Shown here: positions 19,787 through 29,673 of the stretch, one piece after another
Position numbering within the stretch: position 1 is the stretch's first letter
Layout: the number at the start of each line of letters is the position of its first letter
From: Venturia oleaginea
Taxonomy: Eukaryota; Ascomycota; Dothideomycetes; Venturiales; Venturiaceae
Length of the DNA: 64,000 bases
Direction: 5' to 3'
NCBI GenBank assembly: GCA_013176395.1
Contig: JABMLP010000008.1
Span: 558,001 to 622,000, forward strand
Program-made: the position numbers and the translations under genes
Notes under the pieces: generated by a model
What the model was told of the DNA's origin: nothing
Database searches by the model: none
The model's input: the letters and a program-made list of their open reading frames with translations, nothing else

Positions 19787-21488
19787 ATGTCTCAACAACG
19801 CAACGCGATAGCCGTCCAAGAAGAAGGCAGAATTGATCTTGCTCTTCAGGCCTATACCTTTGGCCAATTTCAAAGCCTACGGCGCGCTGCTGCAGCCTTC
19901 AACATCAAACACCAAAGGCTCTCTGATCGGCTCTGCGGAATTACCTCTCGATCTCAAACTCGCCCAAACTCCCATAAGCTCACTGCAACAGAAGAGAAAA
20001 CGCTTGTCCAATATATCCTCGACCTCGATTTGCGAGGATTTGCGCCCCGGCTGTGTGAGGTGGCAGATATGGCGGATAAACTGCTGGGTGTACGCGGTGG
20101 AGAGCCAGTAGGGAAAAAATGGGCTGAGAGGTTCGTAACGCGCTCAGATGAGCTCAAGATGGCCTTCAATCGAGCCAAGGATAGGCAGAGGATACTACAA
20201 GAAGATCCAGAGATTATCGGCGCGTGGTTCAAGCTCGTTGCAGATACTAAAGCCAAGTACGGCATCCACGACAAGGATACGCACAACTTTGACGAGATTG
20301 GTTTCCAGATGGGCGTTATTGGGTCAATGAAGGTCGTCACAGCTTCTGAAAGACGTACACGGCCTAATTTGATCCAGCCAGGCAATCGCGAGTGGGTTAC
20401 AATTATCCAGAGTATCTGCGCCGCTGGGTATGCGACCCCGCCCTTCATTATCTACAAAGGACGCGTTCACATCTCTGCGTGGTATGAGGAGGCAGATATG
20501 CCACGGAATTGGAAGCTCTCGGTCTCTGAGAACGGCTGGACAAACAATGCGCTTGGTCTTAAGTGGTTGAAGCACTTTGACGCGCATACAAAGGCGCGTC
20601 AAGTAGGGGGGTATAAGCTGCTCATCTTGGACGGCCATGAGAGCCATCTCAACCAGGATTTCAAGGACTACTGCCTCGAACATAAGATCCTAACGCTCTG
20701 TATGCCACCTCATTCATCGCATATCCTCCAGCCGCTTGATGTGGTCTGCTTCTCGCCGTTGAAGTGCAAGTACTCTCAACGAGTTCGAGACTTGGCACGC
20801 CGACGCGTCTACCATATCAACAAAGAAGGCTTCCTCCCGGCCTTCAAAGACGCGTTTTTCGACGTGTTTACAGGAAGAGAACTGTCGAAAGGCTTTTGAG
20901 ATGGTAGGGCTAGTCCCTATTAACGCGGAGGTGGTGTTGGATCGCCTTGAAGTACGACTACGTACCCCACCAGCACCCCCACCGCAGGAGACGCCGTGGC
21001 AGTCGAAGATTCCAAGCAATACTCAAGAATTTGGACCTCAATCAAAGCTTGTACGCGAATCTTTCACTCGGTCACCAGTTACTGCGCAGACTGGCTTCTC
21101 TCAGCTTGTCAAGGGCGCTAAATCGATGCTGCACCAGAACGCTCTACTTATTGCACGAAACCACGAGCTTGAAGAGCAATTGGCAGTAATGACGAAGCGA
21201 AAATCGCGCAAAAGGAAGTGGATCCAGCAAGGTGGTACTATAGAGTATGGGACTGCAGCAGCGCAGGTAGCTGCTGAGGCGTCTGTTGCGCCTCAGAAAT
21301 CAAAGAAGGCTCGTGGTAGTGGTGGTCAAAAAACAGCCCGACCAATTCAACGGCGCTGTAGGAACTGCGGCGCAGCTGGGCATAATGCGCGAACTTGTAA
21401 AAAAGATATCAAGATATCTTCTGAATCAGATAGCAGCACGACGGACTTAGAATCTATTGTTGATAGCGATAAAATTGAAGAGTCGTAA
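19787..21488 (+). pseudogene. Pogo/Fot1-type transposase with one frameshift
   Basis: Frame 1 (19787-20899) carries a helix-turn-helix DNA-binding region (residues 1-110) and the catalytic DDE domain. The acid residues are in HNFDEIGFQMG, LLILDGHESHLN and HSSHILQPLDVVCF. It stops at 20899. The protein continues in the next frame from about 20880 (AFEMVGLVPINAEVVLDRL) to 21488. The C-terminus has a CCHC zinc knuckle (CRNCGAAGHNARTC) common in fungal pogo elements. Frames rejoin if one base is removed in the GGAAGAGAAC stretch near 20873, so the copy is a single-indel pseudogene, or the base is a sequencing error. Confidence 0.9.
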
Positions 21489-21501
21489 CATAAGTTGGTC
21501 G

Positions 21502-21539
21502 TGCCAAGGAAAAGTGGCCGGCTCGGTGGTGGAATACGT
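21502..21539 (-). repeat. Right terminal inverted repeat of the pogo-type element
   Basis: 38 bp, ending TGGTGGAATACGT, followed by TA. It is a perfect inverse of the left end. Confidence 0.95.
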
Positions 21540-21937
21540 TAGTCATTGTATTGCTAGATCTCACCAACTGTGATTCACGGAACTGAGCTCGTCTTCTATG
21601 TAAACTACAGGGAGAGAGTCTAAACGGAGATGTTCACGAGGGCTAGACGTCACTGAAGCGAAGAACATTCGTTGTATAACTTGATTTCGCTATCGATCCT
21701 CGAGTTGGACAGTCATTCTCAACTATAAGGATAGAATCAACAAAGACGCTATCCAGATCGTCCTTTTAACTTTCAATGCCTTTAAGATTGTCACAGGGCG
21801 TCGTCCACAAGGTGATAGATGCTCCGAATCGATCTTTCCACTAGATATTCCCCTTTCGTCGAGAACACAATCGTACATTCCTCAATTTATGCTCCAGCTA
21901 ATCCCCGTCTTGTGAGGGGCCGTCCTTTCCTCGATGT

Positions 21938-22765
21938 TCAACCACCTTTCTTTGGGTTGAGAGGGATGACTGGAGCTGGTCCTCGATTGTTTTGTCCTCC
22001 CTTTGTTGACGGCTGCCTCTTGCTCCAATATCCCTCCACGACCTTCTTGATCTGCTGAAGCGCAGCTGATTTATCCTTTGGGGCTTTGCAGTTCTCGACT
22101 TTGTAGGGTGGCTCAAGGACGACACCGTCGTTGATAATGATGTTTTGGTTGTTCCAGCGGGTTGGCAGACTATGTTCTTATTAGCTAGAGCTTCTTTCAA
22201 GGTACAAACAAGAGGTGAGGATAGACGTACGTTCTCATGATATGATCATGAATCTCTTGTGCCTCTCTACTGACGCCCTTTCCTCTCGTAGATTCCCACT
22301 TCTTCGCCTCCCTGATCGCTTGTGCTTCCCTCGAGTTCAACGCATCATTCTCCGCCTTCGTAAGTGTACAAACTGCCTGCTCCTTATCTTCCTCGCCTGC
22401 TGCCTGCACAATTTCGAATCCAGTAACGTTCGCCAAAGAAACGAGATGATAGTTTGCCGGCGCATTGGAGGAAGGAGTAGGTGGCGCAGGAGGAGAATTC
22501 ACGTCCTTGATGGCGATGAGGTTGGTAGTTTTGCAGAGGGTGAAGAGCGTTCCTTCGACGATGGTACCGGGAACTGAAGTTGTGACTTTAATGCTGTATT
22601 CATTGTCGAGTTAGAACTGTTTCCTTGCCTGTAATGTTAGTCTTGTAAACCTTACCGCGCGCCAACTGTCTTGTTCAAGGCCTCGATATCGACGCCGGAC
22701 TGGGGTCCTGGCTTTGGAGTTGCAACTCTACCACCACCGCCAGCCTGTTTCTTCGTTTCCGCCAT
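21938..22765 (-). CDS. lsm12: Lsm12-like protein with LSM and anticodon-binding-like domains
   Basis: Three exons (22765-22656, 22593-22231, 22169-21938) encode 234 residues. The start MAETKKQAGGGGRVATPKPG is followed by an LSM-type beta barrel (IKVTTSVPGTIVEGTLFTLC, then NLIAIKDV, then YHLVSLANVTGFEIVQ). Next is the Lsm12 associated domain, a helical region with KAENDALNSREAQAIREAKK and WNNQNIIINDGVVLEPPYKVENCKAP. The last motif is a signature of this family. Yeast Lsm12 binds ribosomes and stress-granule partners such as Pbp1. Both introns fall inside conserved blocks, and the spliced frame restores them exactly. The C-terminal tail is Lys/Gly-rich. Confidence 0.9.
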
Positions 22766-23288
22766 TCTTCTTTTCTTGCCTCGTGGCGACACCTGAGTAC
22801 CGCAAACGTTTCCGAGTCGGGCGCAGGGAGCTCCCGAATGTATTAGATGGTCCTCCGTTCAAGAACCTGGTGGGCGCGTGTCTTCGTCGAGTACCAGGAG
22901 CGGCGGCAATTAAGTGCAACTCGTGTCCTAACAAACTACCCGCATATGGGCCGAAAAGGGAAAAGGAATGACTCGAAGAAAAGAAAAAGGAGAAACGCCA
23001 ATAGTCACTTGGAGACCCGGTTATGGAGGACTTCCCAAAGTGTTGTCAGGTTCAAAATGTTCCTGCTCGGGCACGAATCGACATCACGAGGCTTGGCATT
23101 CAATTATTCTGGTTGATTGGAGCCAGATCTCATTTCACTGAATATCATTTCAAAGGTGATCATGTATTCATATTTTTCGGAACAAGCTATGATATCGGCT
23201 GTACAGATCCTCCCTTGTCTTGCCTTTTCTGCCATGAACCTCCTTCAGGACCGTCTATTCCACGGAGCCAACACAAAATCTTATCAAT
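22766..23288. other. Short intergenic stretch without a supported gene
   Basis: Frames of 60-160 codons overlap on both strands here and extend into the 6PGD 3' end. None has a recognisable feature. Confidence 0.4.
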
Positions 23289-26100
23289 CTATGCAGTGTA
23301 TGTAGAAGCACTAACGTTACCGCCGCGACCAGTCCAGTTGACGTGGATGTCCTTCAATTCATTAGTGATTGATCAACAGCGCGAACAGATCTGCCACTTA
23401 CAGTCTTCTCTGGCTTGGATTCGGTTGCGGCCTCTGGCTTCATGCGGAAGGTGTGGGCACCGAAGTAATCACGCTGCGCCTGCAACAAGTTCGCAGGCAG
23501 GTCCTTGGTTCTGATTGGGGGTTAGTGACCTTCTCTCTTGAGGTTTGCATCTTAGTTCACCTGTATCCATCAAAGAACTAACTACCAGTTAGTACCTAAA
23601 AGAGCGTGGAGAACGGAAGACTTACTGAGAGTGCTGTCGAGAATGCAGGGGTAGGCTGTAGTATCGTCAGTAATTGTAGCTACTATTAATCCCCTTCGTC
23701 AACTGAAGATCAAAACGCTGAACCTAGGACCATGCCCAACAGGATAAAAACATATGATTCCGATCAATCTTACTGATACAAAGTCCCTGCCGCTTTTTCA
23801 TGTTCATAGTCTTCAGTTGACGGAGGAGAGTAGCAGTAGTAGACTTACGATTCCCCATAATGCGCCCTTCGAAACCTGAACCAATTAGTAAGAAAACAGG
23901 GGGAGCCGTTCTAGACTCACTATGTCTCTCCATCCGGGCTGCGCCTTATGGATGGCCTTGTTGAAGAAGTCGTCAAAGAGCAAGTTCTCCAGATCTGGGT
24001 TGCTGCGGTATGCCTTGGTGATGTCCTTGCTACGTAAAGGTTAGGTAAGATGAGAGAGATATCTCGGATAGCTTACAGGAAGACAGATCGAATGATGCAT
24101 CCACCACGCCACATCAACGCTATCTCTGGCTTGTTAAGCTTCCAGCTGTAGTTGATAAGTAAAGGTTTTACAAGTTAAGAGAGGAGGGCGTACGAGTATT
24201 CCTTCGCGGCGTTCTGGATGAGCATGAACCCCTGATCCGTGTTAGTCCTGGAAGAAAGCATGTCTTGACACAAAGATGATAGAAGTGCCGGAGCGTACCT
24301 GAGCGTAAGAGATAATTTTACTAGCGTAAAGAGCCTAATCGAGGTATTAACAGAGTAGTATAGTAGCAGGAAGGAAAGTACGAGCCTGCTCGAGGTTGTC
24401 AATGAACTCCTGCTTGTCACCAGAAAATTGGGGTGTCGGTCCGCTGAGGATGCTACTAGCTCTGATACGCCTGTGGTAAATTTGTTAGACTTGCTTGTGG
24501 TTGAAGTTAGAGGTTGGGGGAGAGATCTTACTCGTCCTTCAACGAAGAGAGGCATCGAGCGAAGACCTGATGTAGTGTAAGTAATGATTGCTAAGCATGC
24601 GAAGCCCAGTACTGACAGCTTCTCCAATCAAGGTAACTGGCATTCCGAGATCAAGAGCGTTAATGGCTGTCCACTTGCCGGTACCCTTCTGACCAGCAGA
24701 ATCCATGATCTTCTCCAAAAGAGGTGTGCCATCGTCATCGTTGTAGTACATGATGTCTCGAGTAATCTCGATGAGGAAAGAGTCGAGAACACCCCTGGGC
24801 GACGTTAATAAAGATCCAAATCGTCGAGATAGAAGATATGTACTTGTTCCAGGTCGCGAAGATATCGCCCATCTCCTTGTTGGAGAGTCCGAGACCGCGC
24901 TTCATGATATCGTAGGCTTCCGAGATCAATTGCATGTCACCGTACTCAATACCGTTGTGAACCATCTTGACGTAGTGTCCAGCACCCTCTGAATCGATTG
25001 TAAGCGTGTGCTCGAGCTCGATTGCGTGTCCAGAAGCTTACCGTCACCGACCCACTGACAGCAAGGCTCGCCGTCAGATTTGGCGGAAATGGACTGCAAG
25101 ACGTCCTGGACGTATGGCCATGCCTGGAAGTTTCAAGTCAGAATAACCTCATTCGCGATCCCAAATTTAATACTGACTTCTTCATTTCCACCCGGCATAA
25201 TCGAAGGACCTACGCAAGTGTTATCCATTTGTCCGTTGTTTCTCCCAAGATTCGGATCCACTGACCGTATCTCGCACCCTCTTCGCCTCCAGAGACACCA
25301 CTGCCGACGAATCGAATGCCCTTCTCAGCCAAATATCTGCAGCGTCGGTTGGAGTCTGGGTAATGCGAGTTACCACCGTCGATGATGATGTCGCCCTTTT
25401 CAAGACCGCCTTCGGTGAGGAGGGTCTCAATGAACTGGTCGACAGCCTTTCCGGCCTGGACGAGGAGCATCATTCGGCGGGGTGTCTTAAGCCTGTATAT
25501 ATATTAGGAAAGGATTTGAGTAGAGCGTATGTAGACCAACTTGGAGGTGAATTCTTTGATGCTGTGGGCGCCGACGATGGACTTGCCCTAGTAGTTATTA
25601 GATATGCGACGCTGCTACAACACTGGAGACAGTTGGCCTACTTTGGCCTCGTTCTCCAAGAAGCGGTCGACCTTGGAAACGGTTCGGTTGAAAGCCACGA
25701 CTGTGAATCCGTGCTGGCTACAGGTTAGCAGGCGCTGGGAGGACTGTATTCGAAGAACTCACATCGGCCATGTTGAGGATTAGGTTCGTCGCCATGTCAG
25801 TACAGATAGCTGTTCTCATTTTGGGATTGTTGTAATTACCTGACCCATCACGGCCTAAATCAAGTCAGCAGAGCATTAGATTGTTCATGCTTGAGCAATA
25901 CATACCAATCCAATCAGACCGAAGTCTCCGCTGGATACATGTTAGCTGTAAGGAGCACAAGAATATTTGGGGTCATGGCTCGAATGCTGCTACGAGTAAA
26001 GGTTGAGAGGTGGGAAAGCAGCACAGGACCGGATCTCGCGGGGAAGTGTTTATTGGAGAAAGCTTTTGTGGAGGGAAGCTTACACTGGTTCTCCAGACAT
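23289..26100 (-). CDS. gnd1: 6-phosphogluconate dehydrogenase (decarboxylating), very intron-rich
   Basis: About 22 exons, some only 15-25 nt, encode the pentose-phosphate enzyme that makes ribulose 5-phosphate and NADPH. The start is [19 protein letters not shown]. Signatures in order: [75 protein letters not shown] with the catalytic Lys, [32 protein letters not shown], and the end [15 protein letters not shown]. Most junctions are GT-AG. Two are odd: the acceptor before NLILNMAD has no AG, and the junction EQA/LYASK is ambiguous within a duplicated GCTC. A 17-nt exon encodes FFDGY. Exon boundaries near 25786 are uncertain. Confidence 0.92.
23679..23834. repeat. MITE-like inverted repeat inside a 6PGD intron
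   Basis: An imperfect inverted repeat (arms 23679-23709 and 23810-23834, sharing GCTACT and CGTCAACTGAAGA) spans 156 bp inside an intron of roughly 200 nt, several times longer than the other introns of this gene. It looks like a small inserted element or a strong intronic hairpin. Confidence 0.6.
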
Positions 26101-27615
26101 GTTGAAAGAATATCGGGTGATGGTATGAGGATTTTAGAGGTCAATTGTGGTAGAATCTCGAGTTCTACTGTGGTGTATGGGGTGTGAAGGATTTGGTTGG
26201 AGGTCCGTTGGGAGAATGGTTGGAGGGGTTCCATTATGACTGGTGGGGCAGTTGTAGTCAGCAAGAAGAAAATCCATGGAATGACGATGCATCTCCGAAA
26301 TCGAAACGATGCAACGGAGAAATCAAAGTTTCTTGCCGTTGTCAGTCACAATTACACACCATCAGAGACATTTCCTGTCGGAGAACTCACTTGTTCAGCG
26401 AACATGACCGGGCCAGTTGGATTCGGCGCGGCTTATCGAAAACGACCACCTCCACAATATCGGGCGAGCACAGCGCCAAAAGGAGATGCTTGGTGAGCAT
26501 GAAGAGTCCCACCATAGGTCACCGTTTTCCGAATCCGGTTTCGACGACGGAATTCTCGTTGTGGCCTCGGAAACGCAAAATTCGAGTTGCCTCAACTCAG
26601 TTGGTTGGGTGCTTCAGCCATCTCAAATGGTGCTACCTTCAACCATCCCAAATGGTGCTCTCTCCAATCGTGATGGCAATGAAGAGGCCGAATTACTGTC
26701 ATACGTTTCAAACGCTCGGCTTCGCATCATCAGACCCGAAATCGGTCATTTATGCTCAAGATCATTGAGGACCGAGTTATCTGCACCTTCACCTCAGCCT
26801 TCTGGATCTTCTACCCCAATTCACAGCACTTACTCCTCTCAATCCTCCTTCTGCTCACCGTCTACGCCAACCTCGAGTCCCAGATTTTTCCAAACGCTCA
26901 AGCCTGCTTCGACAGCGCAACCACCACCGCTACCACCACCGCTCGATGCCAGCCTATCAACTGGATGGCCCCCGACACCTGTGCCTGTTATAGTGTAGTC
27001 AGTTGACTTGATATGAGCGCGCAATGTATTGTCAAAAGTAAAGGTGGCGACAAGAAAGCGAACATCTACAATAGCTTGAACCTAAGTTGGCAGGGAACTC
27101 TCACGCGCCGACTATGCTTGATTCGGAGCAGTGGAAGTATGATCGGGGAGTAAGGAGTCTCTGATTGAACTCGTAGGGATGGAGAGTCAACAAGGCCCTG
27201 GAGGATATGAGTTCGGACTATCAACGAGGAGTCAGTCAACGAGGAGTCAGGCCAGAATTAGCATCAAAATTCTTGCAAGAGGCACTTTTGATGACACTGT
27301 TCACAACGATCTGCCGGTTGAAAAGACGACTGTGAGGTCAGGAAAGGCCTCTTTCCAACTGTCTCCATGATGAATTATGTGCCGTCGAAGAAAACTTGCC
27401 ACACGTGACCTACTCAAGCCAAATCGCGAAAACCATCCGATTCCGCCAAATCCTACGTCGTTCACACTGAAGCCGAACTTTGCGACTCTGGCCGAAACGC
27501 GTCGAACACCCACCGATAACACTTGCGCGCCTACCAAAAGAGGACTCATTCAGTCCGTAAGTTCACCGTCCTTGAAGAATAACCTCAATCACAAGCAACT
27601 CTCTTGTTCATCCTT
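26101..27615. other. 1.5-kb region without a confident gene
   Basis: The longest frame (26417-26998, plus) has a Ser/Pro-rich end but no start context, domain or splice logic. It contains two near-identical 17-bp segments, (C/T)CCAAATGGTGCT-like, at about 26617 and 26641. It also contains a short GAGGAGTCAG(T/G)C tandem repeat at about 27222-27252. The region is probably the shared promoter of the 6PGD and RBM42-like genes. Confidence 0.45.
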
Positions 27616-28752
27616 ATGTCTTCAGCACCGGGATCTGGCCTCCCTCACGGCCTTCCAGCGAAGCCAGGCGGTCCTCTACCACAATTCAAGCCCGCCTTTC
27701 AACAATCAGCTCGCTCCACTGGATTACGCCCAGGTCAACTACATGACTACTCACAGGGCGGCTACGCAGCTGCCGCACCTCCCACCTCGTACCAAGCCAG
27801 TCCCGTCGTAACCTCCTCTGGCTACAATTCATATGGCAACTACGCCGCATCCGCAGCTCCCAGCCCATCTCCAGGACCAGCGGCCTATGGCGCTGGAGGA
27901 TATGGCGCTCAGCAGCAGGCAGCCTACTCAGCTTACCAGCAGCAACCAGCAGCAAACGCCTATGCCGGATACGAATCCTACTCCGCTCCCGCCGCAGCCC
28001 CCCAGATCCAGAACCCGTTCCCACTTCCTGGACAGTCGTCGGGTGGCAAAGGTGGAAACGGATATGACCCAGAATACGAAGCACAGATCGCGCAATGGAA
28101 CAGCGCATACGCGCCAAAGGACGAAGCCGCACTGAAAGAAGCTGCAAAGAAGGGCCCAACAGGCAACGCCAACACTGTTCCACTCGGACAGCGCGACACA
28201 GGACCGGCTCTGACCAGCAAGGAGCTGAGCGCAGCGGTGCCAGTGGGGTCCAAGGCAGCAGCAGTTGTCACAGGTGCAGATGGAAAGCAGAAAACAGTCA
28301 TTCGCAGCGGTGGAGGGAAGACATGGCAGGACAATTCCTTGCTCGAGTGGGACCCAGCTCACCCTCGTCTGTTCGTTGGTAATCTCGCGGGTGAAGTCAC
28401 GGACGACTCACTACACAAAGCATTCTCCGTTTACCCTACGATCGTGAAGGCACGTGTCATTCGTGATGGCCGAACCACCAAGAGCAAAGGCTACGGATTC
28501 GTGAGTTTCACTTCCACGGACGACTTCTTCCAGGCAGCCAAGGAGATGAATGGCAAATACATCGGCAGTCACCCAGTCATCGTCAAACGCAGCAATACCG
28601 AGATCAAGGTCACTGCTCCACCCAAGAAAGGTGGCAAGTACAACAAGAATAAGGGAAATCGCGACAATCGGGGAGGTCAGGCTGCGGCTGTGCCCAATGC
28701 GGGTGTTAAGAAGGAAGGCAAGAAGAAGAATGGAATGAAGATTCTAGGATGA
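27616..28752 (+). CDS. RBM42-like RNA-binding protein with one RRM
   Basis: A single exon encodes 378 residues. It begins MSSAPGSGLPHGLPAKPGG. An earlier in-frame TTG at 27604 is not a likely start. Residues 1-160 are Ala/Gln/Tyr/Pro-rich and disordered. A single RRM (about 255-335) has RNP2 RLFVGNLAG and RNP1 KSKGYGFVSF, preceded by a QDNSLLEWDPAHPRLF lead-in typical of RBM42 proteins. The tail is Lys/Gly-rich and ends KKNGMKILG. RBM42-type proteins bind RNA and are linked to splicing and stress granules in animals. The fungal role is unproven. Confidence 0.88.
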   Translation: MSSAPGSGLPHGLPAKPGGPLPQFKPAFQQSARSTGLRPGQLHDYSQGGYAAAAPPTSYQASPVVTSSGYNSYGNYAASAAPSPSPGPAAYGAGGYGAQQQAAYSAYQQQPAANAYAGYESYSAPAAAPQIQNPFPLPGQSSGGKGGNGYDPEYEAQIAQWNSAYAPKDEAALKEAAKKGPTGNANTVPLGQRDTGPALTSKELSAAVPVGSKAAAVVTGADGKQKTVIRSGGGKTWQDNSLLEWDPAHPRLFVGNLAGEVTDDSLHKAFSVYPTIVKARVIRDGRTTKSKGYGFVSFTSTDDFFQAAKEMNGKYIGSHPVIVKRSNTEIKVTAPPKKGGKYNKNKGNRDNRGGQAAAVPNAGVKKEGKKKNGMKILG

Positions 28753-28919
28753 GAGGTCGTTGACTTGGGAGTCGAATTGAGTGTCAAGCAGATCGTCATG
28801 ACCCTTTTCTGAGCAAGTCCACAGCCTTAGTGCTATAAGCGTTGCTTTGTTCGATTTTTGGGTCCGGATCCAGCAAGCGACGTCGAAGAGGGAAAGCAAT
28901 TGTCGAGATTATCGAAACG

Positions 28920-29185
28920 ATGAATCGTATTCACCACACCACCAAACATGGACAATTACGCACCAAGGGAAGATTGGAACATGTGAGTATCCTCTCTGAA
29001 TTGGTGGTCGAAACCTTGCTGATCTTTCTGAGACTGGTGGTGGAGGAAGTATTGCTTGAGTGCATGGCGCAAAGCTGATGGATTACGAGGCTGGTCAACG
29101 GACGGCCTGGAAGATCGGATGGTATCATGCGAGCACGGTGGAAATGTTCTACTGGAAATACAACGAGATGGATTCCTACAGCTAA
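28920..29185 (+). CDS. Candidate two-exon small protein, unknown
   Basis: ATG at 28920 opens 21 codons (MNRIHHTTKHGQLRTKGRLEH) up to a GTGAGT donor at 28983. A 92-nt intron ending GCAAAG joins in frame to LMDYEAGQRTAWKIGW...YWKYNEMDSYS and a stop at 29185. The product is about 57 residues. Exon 2 is rich in Trp, Tyr and Met and reads like protein, but I do not recognise a family. It might be a small mitochondrial subunit, which is only a guess. It lies in the gap between the RBM42-like gene and ssr4. Confidence 0.3.
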
Positions 29186-29673
29186 TCGCGTTTCGATTGT
29201 GACTGTTCAATTGCGTATTTGTCCACTTTCGAGACCATTGAGTTGGCCAAATCCTGATCCCTTGGCTACAGCGACGTGTCCGGCCATCGATAGTTACAAA
29301 TCAGTTCCTGGAGAAATGAGAAAATGTCATGCCCGAAAGTCTTCAAGCCAAAAACAGCGTTCCGTCTTCAGTTGAGATGTATCTCGAGTGATTTTTTGGC
29401 AGCTTTGCAACTTGAATCACTAGAGATGGAGTAATGTGTATGTACGAATAAAGCAAGCTTTGAAGCTTTCTCAGAAAAGAACTGTTCGAGGTGAATCCGT
29501 GTAGTGTAGATTTGAGCCCGTGTCCCGTGCCCAGATGGAAACCAACTTCGCTTGTCGCGTCAACAGCTCACAGCACCTCGCGACTTCGAGTTTGCGCCAA
29601 CTTGTCTCTAGTATCCAACAAACCTTTAATCGCTTGAGTATCACTTAAGCCACGAAGTGCGAGGCCGTCCGAA
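29186..29673. other. Intergenic stretch upstream of ssr4
   Basis: I see no gene or repeat that I can support. It is probably the 3' flank of the small candidate gene plus the ssr4 promoter. Confidence 0.5.

Larger units (their letters stand above)
19724..21539 (+). mobile_element. Pogo/Fot1-type DNA transposon, 1816 bp
   Basis: Both ends carry a 38-bp inverted repeat without a single mismatch (19724-19761 and 21502-21539), starting ACGTATTCCACCACCGAG. The element is flanked by TA on each side (19722-19723 and 21540-21541), the target duplication of Tc1/mariner elements. The interior encodes one DDE transposase (19787-21488) broken by a single frameshift. The perfect ends and near-intact frame point to a recent insertion. 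Confidence 0.95.

Noticed and set aside
26417..26998. Ser/Pro-rich plus frame of 193 codons
   Set aside because: No start context, no domain, no conserved pattern. It is probably promoter or UTR sequence.
27686..28362. Minus-strand and alternative-frame ORFs across the RBM42-like gene
   Set aside because: They are shadows of a GC-rich, Ala/Gln-coding frame.
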